Below, in pieces: positions 24,477-32,686 of a DNA stretch of 64,000 nt. Location of the stretch: contig JAFZDL010000105.1 in NCBI GenBank assembly GCA_017561205.1, positions 1 through 64,000 on the forward strand. The letters run 5' to 3'. A program made the translations under genes and the position numbers. How positions within the stretch are numbered: the first letter of the stretch is position 1; each line of letters opens with the position of its first letter. The notes beneath the pieces are model-generated. The model was not told where the DNA came from and searched no databases. It was given only the letters and a program-made list of their open reading frames with translations. Source of the DNA: Oscillospiraceae bacterium. Lineage in GTDB: Bacteria; Bacillota; Clostridia; Oscillospirales; Oscillospiraceae.

Positions 24477-24854
24477 TTACTTCTCCTGTTCCAGGCAGTT
24501 GATTTCGTCACGAATCGCCTGGCGGTCTGCGTGAAGCGCAGCCACATCGTAGGGCATCTCCTGCCCTAAAAGCTGGCTCTCAGCACACTTGATGACCTTG
24601 TAATCCGTAGCAGAAAGCTGCTTTTTCAACTCTGCGATTTTCTCAGCTGGTGTCGGTTCAACACCATCATCCTCGATGGTATATTCACCGTTATGAGCCT
24701 CTCTTTTGGCTATTTCCTCGTGGGCTTCACTCCACTCAAGCATAACGGGCATGAGGATTTCTTCTGTCACTGTCGTTGTTTGTGGCTCTAATTCCTCATC
24801 CACACCAATAACTTTTGTAACTATGGAGCAAAGATTATATTTTATTACTTTCAC
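24477..24854 (-). CDS. Phage tail-region protein of unknown function
   Basis: 125-aa acidic protein with a C-terminal helical part (AEKIAELKKQLSATDYKVIK, AALHADRQAIRDEINCLEQEK). Small proteins with this ending follow tail-fibre genes in many Firmicutes phages and are often annotated as XkdW-like or fibre-associated. I cannot assign a function. It sits 12 bp after the fibre gene's second frame and 3 bp before the endolysin, in the same operon. Confidence 0.55.
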   Translation of the reverse strand: MKVIKYNLCSIVTKVIGVDEELEPQTTTVTEEILMPVMLEWSEAHEEIAKREAHNGEYTIEDDGVEPTPAEKIAELKKQLSATDYKVIKCAESQLLGQEMPYDVAALHADRQAIRDEINCLEQEK

Positions 24855-24866
24855 GATGCAGTCTCC

Positions 24867-25370
24867 TTAATCCGTAGTCTTTATGTACTTTATACAGAAA
24901 GTGCCATTTTGTGCCGTCATATTGGTTGTTGTTGTAACATAGATATTGGTTTTATCTGCCGCAACTTCGATAGATTCGTTTCCATTTTTATATGGAAGAG
25001 TTCTGCCGTCAGTGGCGTGGCCGTGTATGCTAAGTACCGTAAGAATGTTCGCTATATTATGGGCTATTGTTTTTGTTCCAGCATTCGGCAGATATCCGGT
25101 GCCTATGACGTACGCATATACAGGTTTTCCTCCGAATCTTTCCGTGGTACGGTATTCTACACCACCCGCCATTGGAGGATTCACATATTCCCAAGTGCCT
25201 GCGTTTATACCACTTGTAGTTTTAGCTGTGATTAAACGCTTTGCCTCAATTAAAATATCGTTTTTGTCCGTGAATGCTATCTGTGTGCCCGAATAACCAT
25301 TGTTAGCACTTGTTATACCCCACCACAATGTTCCATCGGGAGAATCACTACTACTGCGATGAAAACTATT
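24867..25370 (-). CDS. Tail-fibre protein, C-terminal part reached by -1 frameshift
   Basis: About 168 codons continuing the fibre gene at 25370-26029 in the -1 frame: NSFHRSSSDSPDGTLWWGIT then NNGYSGTQIAFTDKNDILIEAKRL and a beta-rich receptor-binding-like end. Independent translation is unlikely: the only upstream start candidate is a TTG without a ribosome binding site. A shift at the A8 tract (25369-25376) would give a fused protein of about 387 aa. If no shift occurs, this part is silent. Either programmed frameshifting, a real mutation or a sequence error is possible. Confidence 0.6.
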   Translation of the reverse strand, partial: NSFHRSSSDSPDGTLWWGITSANNGYSGTQIAFTDKNDILIEAKRLITAKTTSGINAGTWEYVNPPMAGGVEYRTTERFGGKPVYAYVIGTGYLPNAGTKTIAHNIANILTVLSIHGHATDGRTLPYKNGNESIEVAADKTNIYVTTTTNMTAQNGTFCIKYIKTTD

Positions 25371-26029
25371 TTTTTTAATTGTTTCCAAGTCTGTGCTGGA
25401 CTCACAGTTTCACCCAAGCCATAGCCGGCAGGCGCAGCGCCTGCTTGAGCTGCCGTTACGCCGTGAGGGTTATCCCGGTTGAGCAGGTGAGGAATCAATT
25501 CATCTGAATCACTGCTGCCGTCCAAATTACTGACCACATCCCGAAATTCTTTCTGTGTTACCGCTCCGATCTGATCGCAGGTCACACCGTGGGGATTGTC
25601 TGCATTGTTAATATGATTACTTAGCTGCGGCTCCATTTGGGCAACCCGGGCCAGTGTCTCCTGCCAAATGGGGTTGGAAGGCTCCAGAGCAGGATCGCCC
25701 TCCGGGTCAACACCGGTGTAAACCGCCGCCACCTTGGTCCAAAGGGTGGGGATCACCACCGTTCCTTCGGGGTTTGCGCCGTAAACGCCAACAATCAGCC
25801 ACAGGTCAGGTTTCTCCAACACCTCCCATGGAACAATATGGGTATCCCGCTCCAAGGCGGCGGTAATCACCGTATCTCCAGCCCGGAATATCACCGTCTT
25901 AGCCAAGTTATCCCAGTGGCTGTCAAAGCTAAACTCTGCCTCCAGACCCACTGTGCCGGCTGTAATTGTTGCCGGGCGCGCTATCACTTGGATCTGGCTT
26001 CCCGACACCTGTAATTTAATTTTCTCCAT
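25313..26029 (-). CDS. Phage tail fibre / upper-baseplate-like protein (N-terminal frame)
   Basis: N-terminal frame of 238 aa. Residues 1 to about 120 look like the BppU-type beta-sandwich of Firmicutes baseplates. Two fibre repeats with DNPHGVT follow (HINNADNPHGVTCDQIGA and HLLNRDNPHGVTAAQAGA), which mark tail-fibre shafts. After TWKQLKK the frame leaves the conserved course and ends about 20 residues later. The shift point has the heptamer A AAA AAA in the zero frame, a canonical -1 slippery sequence. The second ATG (26029) is preferred for spacing to AGGAGG. It lies between the tail-hub gene and lysis genes. Confidence 0.75.
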   Translation of the reverse strand: MEKIKLQVSGSQIQVIARPATITAGTVGLEAEFSFDSHWDNLAKTVIFRAGDTVITAALERDTHIVPWEVLEKPDLWLIVGVYGANPEGTVVIPTLWTKVAAVYTGVDPEGDPALEPSNPIWQETLARVAQMEPQLSNHINNADNPHGVTCDQIGAVTQKEFRDVVSNLDGSSDSDELIPHLLNRDNPHGVTAAQAGAAPAGYGLGETVSPAQTWKQLKKIVFIAVVVILPMEHCGGV

Positions 26030-26047
26030 CATTTCCTCCTTTCTGAT

Positions 26048-27037
26048 TTACATAGGGATATTCCTGCGGTAAGTACCAGTGCATTCTAAGATGCTCTTCT
26101 GTCCGCATTGGGTCTTTTTCATCACATACATCAGAACTTCCTGAGAATTTCTGTCCCGAATCCGCAGAATATCTCCGCTCTTGACTCGGACAGTTGTTGG
26201 CACTGTAACCGTGCAAGGGGTATATTTCAGTGGGTGCAAATGCTCATAAAGAACCCGGCACAAGCCCTTAAAGGATTCATTGGGCACAACGGCCATCAAC
26301 TGATTGCCGGTGATTAGATAGGGATTGCTGCCGCCGCCGTAAATATATCCCCTTTCCTTTCTGTCCGCGCGGATGATAACCTTATCGATAACATGAGTCA
26401 AATAATCGCCGTGAGAAAACGAATCCAAGAAAACAAACTCATTTTCTCCTTCCAAAACCGACTCTTCTGCATCGGCGTACCAATCCAGGAAAATATCCCC
26501 GTCGGGAGTAGCCCGGCAAAACCGGCAAGAAAGTTCTCCCACCCAGCGCATCAGTTTACGACCTGTGACATTGGCCACTGTGAATCTATGCACTGGCCAT
26601 TCGCCGTTGGTAAAATAACCCGGCAGCAGGTTTACACCACAGGCATCGCATACCATTTGGGCAAAGGTTTCCAATTCATAAGGCCACCCGTCCAAACCAT
26701 CCACCCACGCGGACAAATCTTTATCCAGCCAACGCAAACGGTCATAGGCTGTGATAAGATAGCGGTTCGGGCTGGGGTAAACGGCATCTTCCACCGTAAA
26801 CAGGCCCACCTGCTCCCGCACACCGGCATCGTTCACTTTATAAAAGATCAGATCCAAGCCAACGGGAATATGCAGTTTTCCGCCGGGTGCCAGCAGTTCC
26901 GCCTCCAGCACAGTTGGGCACACCGCGCCCGGATTCAGGATTTTCCCTTCATTCACCTTCTCAGTGAGCTTTAACTGGCAAATCACATCTGAGCCAATTT
27001 CCCTGCCGTCAGCCAGGACGATCAGATTTCTTTCCAT
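26048..27037 (-). CDS. XkdQ-like tail hub protein
   Basis: 329-aa structural protein resembling XkdQ/tail-hub components. An N-terminal beta-rich segment (ERNLIVLADGREI) leads to LITAYDRLRWLDKDLSAWV, typical of hub proteins built on a gp27-like fold. The C-terminal VRVKSGDILRIRDRN and ILECTGTYRRNI segments are also typical. No tape measure or tail tube is encoded nearby, so if functional it would sit directly on a very short tail. The gene is 18 bp upstream of the fibre gene. Confidence 0.6.
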   Translation of the reverse strand: MERNLIVLADGREIGSDVICQLKLTEKVNEGKILNPGAVCPTVLEAELLAPGGKLHIPVGLDLIFYKVNDAGVREQVGLFTVEDAVYPSPNRYLITAYDRLRWLDKDLSAWVDGLDGWPYELETFAQMVCDACGVNLLPGYFTNGEWPVHRFTVANVTGRKLMRWVGELSCRFCRATPDGDIFLDWYADAEESVLEGENEFVFLDSFSHGDYLTHVIDKVIIRADRKERGYIYGGGSNPYLITGNQLMAVVPNESFKGLCRVLYEHLHPLKYTPCTVTVPTTVRVKSGDILRIRDRNSQEVLMYVMKKTQCGQKSILECTGTYRRNIPM

Positions 27038-27049
27038 AGGATCGCCTCC

Positions 27050-27418
27050 TTAACAAGCGGTGATCCGGAAACGGTAATCCCGGAACTGGCCGTCAGCGGC
27101 GCAATGCCACAGAATGCTGTGCTTACTCCGGTAGGCTGTGATCTCCTGTTTTACACCGTTATAGGGAGATACAAAGCCAAAGGTGAAGGTGTCTTTATTG
27201 CCAAATAGCCCTTCCATATAGGCATACTCCTCCCGCGACAGCCGGGAATAGGAAAAGTCCCAGCTTTGGACATTGTGCCGCAGAACAAACCGGTGGTAAT
27301 TGCCGTTTTCATCGTGGCCCGAATCTGAGGTTTCCATATCTTCTTCGGAAAACGCAAGATCTCTGTCCGGCACCAATACAGGCTTGCCATCAATGGTAAA
27401 CAAATCCGTTGTTCTCAC
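27050..27418 (-). CDS. Phage tail/connector protein, unknown
   Basis: 122 aa from GTG 27418, chosen because AAAGGAGG lies 6 nt before it. The start overlaps the upstream gene by 29 bp. The sequence is beta-rich (RTTDLFTIDGKPVLVPDRDL, VQSWDFSYSRLSREEYAYME and YRFRIT at the end) and resembles small DUF6711-like distal-tail proteins of Clostridia phages only in outline. Function not known; context puts it between head completion and tail hub. Confidence 0.5.
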   Translation of the reverse strand: MRTTDLFTIDGKPVLVPDRDLAFSEEDMETSDSGHDENGNYHRFVLRHNVQSWDFSYSRLSREEYAYMEGLFGNKDTFTFGFVSPYNGVKQEITAYRSKHSILWHCAADGQFRDYRFRITAC

Positions 27419-27800
27419 AAGACCCCTCCTTTGCATCAATATCCTTGCGGAAGTGCACTGCCAAAGTCACCGTACACAAACCGCTGTTCAGCCGGGAAAC
27501 CTCCTGGGCTTCGGCCTTCTTTATCTGCACCGACTGACCCTGCTCTGTCAACCAGTTTTCAAAGTCCAGCAGCCACTGGGCGCTGTCCTGTCCGGGCTGC
27601 ATTCGATGATACAGGGTGAAAAGGCTCTGATACCACACCTGCATATTTCCCAACAGGTCCACATACCTGTCCACCTCTGTAAGTCCCCCGGGAAACAGGC
27701 CGGAATTTCCCGGCCCGTCCTGGGTAAAATCTACAGGCAATTCCCTGTCAAAGCCGGGAAACCCCAGCAGGAATTGCCGCAGTTTTTCCAAAATCTCCAT
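27390..27800 (-). CDS. Phage head-tail joining protein, unknown
   Basis: 136-aa protein starting MEILEKLRQFLLGFPGF, with QWLLDFENWLTEQGQSVQIKKAEAQEV in the second half. Similar small proteins lie between capsid and tail genes of Clostridia prophages and are annotated as minor capsid proteins. The assignment is by position and general look. The start abuts the stop of the preceding gene. Confidence 0.5.
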   Translation of the reverse strand: MEILEKLRQFLLGFPGFDRELPVDFTQDGPGNSGLFPGGLTEVDRYVDLLGNMQVWYQSLFTLYHRMQPGQDSAQWLLDFENWLTEQGQSVQIKKAEAQEVSRLNSGLCTVTLAVHFRKDIDAKEGSCENNGFVYH

Positions 27801-28106
27801 TTACTGCTTCACTCCCCGGTAAATATCCAGATAGATGGATGCCTTCTCGTAAAGCTCCCGGCCGAGGGATTGTCTTTCGCCGGACTTACTGCCGGAGAAA
27901 GACAGTTCCCCGCTGCGGCGGCTCCACAAGGACTCCGCCATGGCGCATATGGCCATATTTTCTGCCGACCAGCCGGAGGATACAACCCGATACTTGCTTT
28001 TAAAGCATTCCAGCCACTGCCGGGCCTGGGTCGCCACACCGGAAAATGCCTTTTCCGGAATGGCGCTGCCCAGGTAATCATTTACATAGAACTCATAATC
28101 CACCAC
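27801..28106 (-). CDS. Head-tail connector-like phage protein
   Basis: 101-aa helical protein (MVDYEFYVNDYLGSAIPEKA, LYEKASIYLDIYRGVKQ at the end) immediately after the major capsid gene. Position and length match gp6/gp15-like head-tail connectors. No specific residues confirm it. Confidence 0.5.
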   Translation of the reverse strand: MVDYEFYVNDYLGSAIPEKAFSGVATQARQWLECFKSKYRVVSSGWSAENMAICAMAESLWSRRSGELSFSGSKSGERQSLGRELYEKASIYLDIYRGVKQ

Positions 28107-28123
28107 AGGCAGCGCCTCCCTTA

Positions 28124-29074
28124 TCAGTTAGCGGCGATGGCAATATCCTTGAGGACAGCGGCCTTCAGGGTGTTCTTCAGTACAACACCGGCCACCAGTT
28201 CCACCTCACCGGTCTTCACAGCGCCGGGGGTGTTCAGGTCGGGCAGATATGCCTGGATCACACCGTCACCCATGGGAGAAATGCCGTGGAAGCCGTCCAG
28301 ACCCAGGGAAACTGCGTAAATAGCGGTCTTGCCGCTCTCGGTGGCTACCACGTCTTCTACGGTCTCGCCGTTGTAGAACTGACCCATATCCACCATGGGC
28401 ACACCGGCGTATGTCTCCACAGTGCGACCGAAGTCGTCCTGGGTGCGCTCATAGTAACCGGCGCGACGGGCGATGGAGCGCAGCTTTACCAGCATAGAGC
28501 GGTTCATCAGCAGCATGGAGGGAGTGCCGTCCAGAATGCTGATGAAGCTGTCCATCTCGTCCAAGAATGCGTTGTAGTTCTCGTCCAGCTCATCGGAGGT
28601 CTTCAGGCTGACAGCACTGGTCAGCTCATTGGCAGTGCCGCTCAGCAGCTTCTTGAGGCCGTCGAAAGTGCCGCCCTCGCTGGTGCCGTTGATGACCAGG
28701 TTGTGGAAATAGTTCGCGGTTGCCTTGATTTTCTGCTCCGCCTGGAATGCCATTTCATTGGCTGCGCCGGCGGTGTTCTGGATCACCCGGTCCATCTGGA
28801 ATGCGCCGCCCATAATGATCGCATTGGCGGTCTTCTTTTCCTTCTTGGCTTCGCCGGGGGTGTACTCACCGCCCACAGTACGCACTGCTGCGGTGGAGGG
28901 GGACTTCAGCTGAATGTAGCCGTAAGTCAAAGTGCTGCCGCCGGTGCCGGGAGAGATGACATTGTCAAATACCATCTGATCCAGCAACAGGGAGCTGCGG
29001 CGGAACATATCCACGATCTGCTGATCGACCTTATCCGCCATACCGATTTTTGCTTCTGCTAATGTAATTGCCAT
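28124..29074 (-). CDS. Phage major capsid protein
   Basis: 316-aa protein with the look of an HK97-fold coat protein: an N-terminal helical arm (ITLAEAKIGMADKVDQQIVD), then MVFDNVISPGTGG, the E-loop-like GGEYTPGEAKKEKKTAN, a spine helix region around ANEMAFQAEQKIKATANYF, and an A-domain end VAGVVLKNTLKAAVLKDIA. It follows a scaffold-like gene and precedes connector genes, the usual order. No prohead protease is present, so assembly would rely on the scaffold. Confidence 0.8.
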   Translation of the reverse strand: MAITLAEAKIGMADKVDQQIVDMFRRSSLLLDQMVFDNVISPGTGGSTLTYGYIQLKSPSTAAVRTVGGEYTPGEAKKEKKTANAIIMGGAFQMDRVIQNTAGAANEMAFQAEQKIKATANYFHNLVINGTSEGGTFDGLKKLLSGTANELTSAVSLKTSDELDENYNAFLDEMDSFISILDGTPSMLLMNRSMLVKLRSIARRAGYYERTQDDFGRTVETYAGVPMVDMGQFYNGETVEDVVATESGKTAIYAVSLGLDGFHGISPMGDGVIQAYLPDLNTPGAVKTGEVELVAGVVLKNTLKAAVLKDIAIAAN

Positions 29075-29080
29075 AATTTT

Positions 29081-29560
29081 TTACTTCCTTTCAAATTTTT
29101 CAAGTAATGCGCCTGCCAAGGTGGCAGGACCTTTGTTTTCTTGTGGTGCTGCTGCACCTGTGCCCCTTGCGTAAGGGGGCGGGGTCTCCGTTTGGAACAA
29201 GTAGCTACATTCCTGTTTCAAGGTCTGCAGCGCCTCTTCCAAAGCGGTCTGCTGATTTTCGCTGGTTTTCAGGGCATCCACATCCAAAAGGGCGGTGATA
29301 GCCTTGGCATTGCGGCCCTTTGCCGCCATAATTGCCTTTTCCAGATTGTGACCGAAGACCACGTTTGCCAGTTCCTCCCGGTGAGCAGTCAACGCCTGGT
29401 TATACTTCTCCTCCCAAGCGCCTGCCGCGCCGTCAAGCTCTGCAAAGCGGGCCTTTACAGCCTCAATATCCCGTCCGTTCTCCGCCATAATGGCATCGAT
29501 GACCTCCTTGGGTAGAGGGCTTCCCTCCACCTGCAATCCCTGCAAAAATTCTCGTTTCAT
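29081..29560 (-). CDS. GP20-like capsid scaffolding protein
   Basis: 159-aa charged, largely helical protein (KREFLQGLQVEGSPLPKEVI, AVKARFAELDGAAGAWEEKY, QQTALEEALQTLKQE). This fits phage minor structural GP20-type scaffolds that precede the capsid gene. The ATG at 29560 has AAAGGAG 7 nt upstream; longer frames lack a site. An intrinsic terminator lies just upstream, between portal and this gene. Confidence 0.7.
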   Translation of the reverse strand: MKREFLQGLQVEGSPLPKEVIDAIMAENGRDIEAVKARFAELDGAAGAWEEKYNQALTAHREELANVVFGHNLEKAIMAAKGRNAKAITALLDVDALKTSENQQTALEEALQTLKQECSYLFQTETPPPYARGTGAAAPQENKGPATLAGALLEKFERK

Positions 29561-29635
29561 ACGTTCTCCTTTCCTATGCTTTTTACGGGGTCGCATCCCG
29601 ATTGTTTTGGCCTTTTTACGCCGGCCGAGGCATAT

Positions 29636-29663
29636 AAAAAAGCAGTCTCCCGACTGCTTTCTC
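29636..29663 (-). terminator. Internal terminator between portal and scaffold genes
   Basis: Stem GAAAGCAGTC / GACTGCTTT with T6 on the minus strand, inside an otherwise continuous operon. It would lower or time expression of the downstream capsid genes. Confidence 0.7.
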
Positions 29664-29670
29664 ACAAAAT

Positions 29671-30960
29671 TTAATTGGGCATCAGTTTTTCCCGGATGAT
29701 TTTTTCGTCTGCATCCGCCATACCGAATTGCCAGGCAAGGGCCACTTCCGGCTTCAGGATACCGCGGGAAACCATCTCCATATAATCCGCCCAGGTCTTC
29801 TCCTGGTCGTAAAGGACGCCGTTGCCCCAGTCAAAGCGAACCTGGCCTAAATCCCGGCAGGGCAACCCGTAAAGCTCAGCAAGCTGACCGCACAGAACCA
29901 GCACTTCCTCCACTGCCGTTTGCCAGATATGCTGAAAATCCAGCACTGTCAGCGAATACTCCATAGCGCTGGCAGTGATCTCCGTGGCAGTCCGGTCATC
30001 CATATTGGTGTCGGAAATCATACCCCGGCGCAGACCCAAAAGAGTCTCCATATTCCGCAGATACTCCTGCTTCCGGGCAAGATAAGATTCCTCCCGCAGC
30101 TGGGGAGAAAACACCGTCAGGCCCACCCGTTCGGGGTCGTCATCCAAGCCCACGAACAGATGATCCTGCAGACCCGATTCTCTGTCCAGCAGATCACGGG
30201 AGGCAAATACCCGGCTCTCGCCCCGCTCAAACTCTCCGTTCATCTGGGCTTCGTTGCGGTCAATGTTGCGAATCAGACCCTCAGCAGGGGCATATACCGC
30301 CACACCGTCGTTGGAGCCGTCCACACAGTTGAGCATGGGCAGCTTCATAGTCACCAAGCCCACAGAACCCACAGGCTTCTCAAATCGGTAGCTTTCCGCC
30401 AAATTGCTGTAAGTCGGAACATTCCTAAGGGGCACTTCTGCGCCCAAATTCCGGCTGTCACTACTGCGATAGAGTTTGTTTTGAATGGTCAGATAACCCT
30501 CTGCATCCACGCTTCTGCGCTCCAACAAAGTGTAGTAGGCATTGCCCCATACACTTTTTTCCACCAGGCCCATATCCGTGGGCCGGCCTGCAGCATCAGC
30601 GCTAAAGATCAGCGCTCTATTCCGGGGAACCAGGGTAAAGGAAAACCCCGTCCCGTTAGGACAGGGCTTGATGTAACAACTGCCGCCAACCAGCGCCAAC
30701 TGCATTGCCAACCTTTTCTTCTCGTCCAATGTTTTCAGAATACTCTGCCCTAATGGGGAATCTGTCTTTGCCTTGTACTCAGCGAACACAGCCCGCACCA
30801 GCTTGTTCACCACTGTGTAGGGAATCCGCTGACAGGGGTCAGAACTTTCCGTTGCCGTGCTTTCATAGTACATCTGAAACCACCGTTCGATGGCCTTACG
30901 CATTGCGCTGCTGGTTTTGTCCGCAGCACCAAAGGCCTGCTCATAATTGTAAATACTCAT
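29671..30960 (-). CDS. Phage portal protein (SPP1 gp6-like)
   Basis: 429-aa portal forming the DNA gate at the capsid vertex. It has the arrangement of SPP1 gp6-type portals: N-terminal RKAIERWFQMYYES, PYTVVNKLVRAVFAEY, a central beta region (VPLRNVPTYSNL, VGLVTMKLPMLN), then VGLDDDPERVGLTVFSPQLREESYLARKQEYLRNME and the stem/crown helix with LLGLRRGMISD.NMDDRTATEI. It follows the terminase and a 62-aa coiled-coil protein and overlaps the latter by 4 bp. Confidence 0.82.
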   Translation of the reverse strand: MSIYNYEQAFGAADKTSSAMRKAIERWFQMYYESTATESSDPCQRIPYTVVNKLVRAVFAEYKAKTDSPLGQSILKTLDEKKRLAMQLALVGGSCYIKPCPNGTGFSFTLVPRNRALIFSADAAGRPTDMGLVEKSVWGNAYYTLLERRSVDAEGYLTIQNKLYRSSDSRNLGAEVPLRNVPTYSNLAESYRFEKPVGSVGLVTMKLPMLNCVDGSNDGVAVYAPAEGLIRNIDRNEAQMNGEFERGESRVFASRDLLDRESGLQDHLFVGLDDDPERVGLTVFSPQLREESYLARKQEYLRNMETLLGLRRGMISDTNMDDRTATEITASAMEYSLTVLDFQHIWQTAVEEVLVLCGQLAELYGLPCRDLGQVRFDWGNGVLYDQEKTWADYMEMVSRGILKPEVALAWQFGMADADEKIIREKLMPN

Positions 30961-31145
30961 TTTTCTCCTCCCCGGCTGCGTCCTACCGCCCGCAGGCCTG
31001 TCCGAAGGCCCCGGGCATAGGCATCCAGCCGATCAACTTCTTGCTGAAGGGCCAGGTTTTCCTGCCTCAACTGCCTATTTTCCCGCAGCACGGTCTCCTT
31101 GGCCCACATAGGCAGGTACTTATTTACCAGCCAATTCTTCATCAT
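30957..31145 (-). CDS. Small coiled-coil phage protein
   Basis: 62-aa protein (MMKNWLVNKYLPMWAKETVL) with a leucine-rich heptad helix (LRQENLALQQEVDRLDAYARGL) and a basic C-terminus (GRSRGGEK). It overlaps terL by 26 bp and the portal gene by 4 bp. GGAGGT lies before the paired ATGs. The function is unknown; an adaptor between terminase and portal is conceivable from position and the coiled coil, but this is inference. Confidence 0.55.
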   Translation of the reverse strand: MMKNWLVNKYLPMWAKETVLRENRQLRQENLALQQEVDRLDAYARGLRTGLRAVGRSRGGEK

Positions 31146-32370
31146 TTTTACCTCCGTTTTTTCGTCGCTGCCGCGCCAAAACCGTGGCGCAGAAATAGCG
31201 AATATCGTCCATTGCGTGATCGTTTTCTTTCTGCACACGATCGATTTGTCCGTCTTCCTCCCAGCGGTACAGGGAAAACTCCCGGATGGCATCCTTGCAG
31301 CAAGGGGCAAATTGCAAGCACCCTTCCCGGAGCATTTCCGCCACCAGTCGAATACCGCCCAGTACCTCGTTTCTGGCTTTGCGGACAGAAAACCGCCCAT
31401 GGGCTCGAATGGTAGCAATAAAGGATGCCGCCGAGGGGTCCACCACCACAAATTCCACCGGTAGTTCTCCGGCAAGGCACTCTAATTCCCGGTAGTACTC
31501 CTCGTCAGTGAGCATTTTTCCGCTGTCCCGGCCACTGTGGTAGAACTCTTTTATCCGCACCGCCCGGCCCTCATTCACGCACCAAAGGCCCGCAGAAAAG
31601 GGATTTCTTGTACCGTAGTCCACAGAAATGTAGTAACGACCGTTTTGGGGGATATCCTTTGTGATATGCCGCTGGGGCTCAAAATCGTACACCAGCCCCT
31701 CCGCCATACACCACTGCCCCAGAATATACCGCCGATAGAACACCCCGGTGTACATTGCCTCATACCGGGCGCGGATCGCCGGGTCCAGCCCCGGATTGTC
31801 CGCCATAGTGAAGTGCAGATGGATTAAGTTTTTCTGCCGGGCTTTCTGAATCCATTCTTTATAGAGCCAATGCTCCGGCCCTTCCGGGTTGCAGTTAAAC
31901 CACAGCTTTGACCCCGCCACCGAACATCGGGCGCAGGCCTGTTCCACAAAGGATCTGGGCATCAGCGCCGCCTCGTCCAGCAGCACCCCCGCCAGAGTAA
32001 TGCCCTGGATCACCTTGTAGGCACTTTCGTCCTGCCCGCCAAAGAGATAATAGGTATTGCATCTTCCCGTTACATCTGTAACCACCAGCTTGTTTTCACT
32101 GCGGTTTTCCCGAATCTGCACCACATCCCCCAGCCATGCCGGGAGATTGCCAATGATATTCCGCCGCAGCGCGCCAATGGTCCTGCCGCATAGGCCAAAA
32201 CAGCACCCGTCAAAGCAAGTCATACTCCACAAGAAAAATCCTGTCACCATACTTAAAGTCTTTCCGGAACGGATCGCCCCGTCGCAGAGAATGCCCTCCC
32301 GCTCCTTGAGGTTTGGCCGATTCCACCAGGTCATTGCCAACAGCTGCCGCTTACTGAAGCTCTGATACAT
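31120..32370 (-). CDS. terL: Phage terminase large subunit
   Basis: 416-aa DNA-packaging motor with ATPase and nuclease domains. The ATPase part has the Walker A-like GAIRSGKT (about residues 29-36), GVLLDEAALMP as Walker B with the catalytic Glu, and the coupling WFNCNPEG. The nuclease part has ISVDYGTRNPFSAGL and FVVVDPSAASF, each supplying metal-binding Asp. The start MYQSFSKRQLL (32370) lies within the end of terS; a longer frame exists but has no ribosome binding site. All key residues are present, so the gene looks functional. Confidence 0.88.
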   Translation of the reverse strand: MYQSFSKRQLLAMTWWNRPNLKEREGILCDGAIRSGKTLSMVTGFFLWSMTCFDGCCFGLCGRTIGALRRNIIGNLPAWLGDVVQIRENRSENKLVVTDVTGRCNTYYLFGGQDESAYKVIQGITLAGVLLDEAALMPRSFVEQACARCSVAGSKLWFNCNPEGPEHWLYKEWIQKARQKNLIHLHFTMADNPGLDPAIRARYEAMYTGVFYRRYILGQWCMAEGLVYDFEPQRHITKDIPQNGRYYISVDYGTRNPFSAGLWCVNEGRAVRIKEFYHSGRDSGKMLTDEEYYRELECLAGELPVEFVVVDPSAASFIATIRAHGRFSVRKARNEVLGGIRLVAEMLREGCLQFAPCCKDAIREFSLYRWEEDGQIDRVQKENDHAMDDIRYFCATVLARQRRKNGGKNDEELAGK

Positions 32371-32686
32371 CAAAGGTATCCACCTCCTGTCCGGTTGCTT
32401 GCAGGATTGCCTCCAGCAGATTGTTTTCTTTTTCTTCCCGGGCATCCATTCCTTCGAACAGACCTAAGTACTTCCCCAGCAGTTCCAAAGCTTTCATTTT
32501 GTCGTAAAACTTCACCTTGATGCCGGTGGTGGATTTTTCCACAGAGGCAACCGCCGCCCGCTGCCGGGGCTTCAAATCCTCCCGCAAACGAACCTGTCCA
32601 TCCTCCACCACCAAAAGATCCGGCGCTCTTGCAAAGGCAATAGCCGCCAGCTCGTTTATGATTTTTTCCGGTGATATGTTTGCCAT
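32351..32686 (-). CDS. Terminase small subunit-like protein (short form)
   Basis: 111 aa that align in style with the oligomerisation/C-terminal half of phage terminase small subunits: SPEKIINELAAIAFARAPD, VASVEKSTTGIKVKFYDKMKALELLGKYLGLF. The usual N-terminal helix-turn-helix that binds the packaging site is absent, since the protein starts right at the first of these segments. This is either an unusual minimal subunit or a 5'-truncated gene marking the left limit of the phage block. Overlaps terL by 20 bp. Confidence 0.65.
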   Translation of the reverse strand: MANISPEKIINELAAIAFARAPDLLVVEDGQVRLREDLKPRQRAAVASVEKSTTGIKVKFYDKMKALELLGKYLGLFEGMDAREEKENNLLEAILQATGQEVDTFDVSELQ

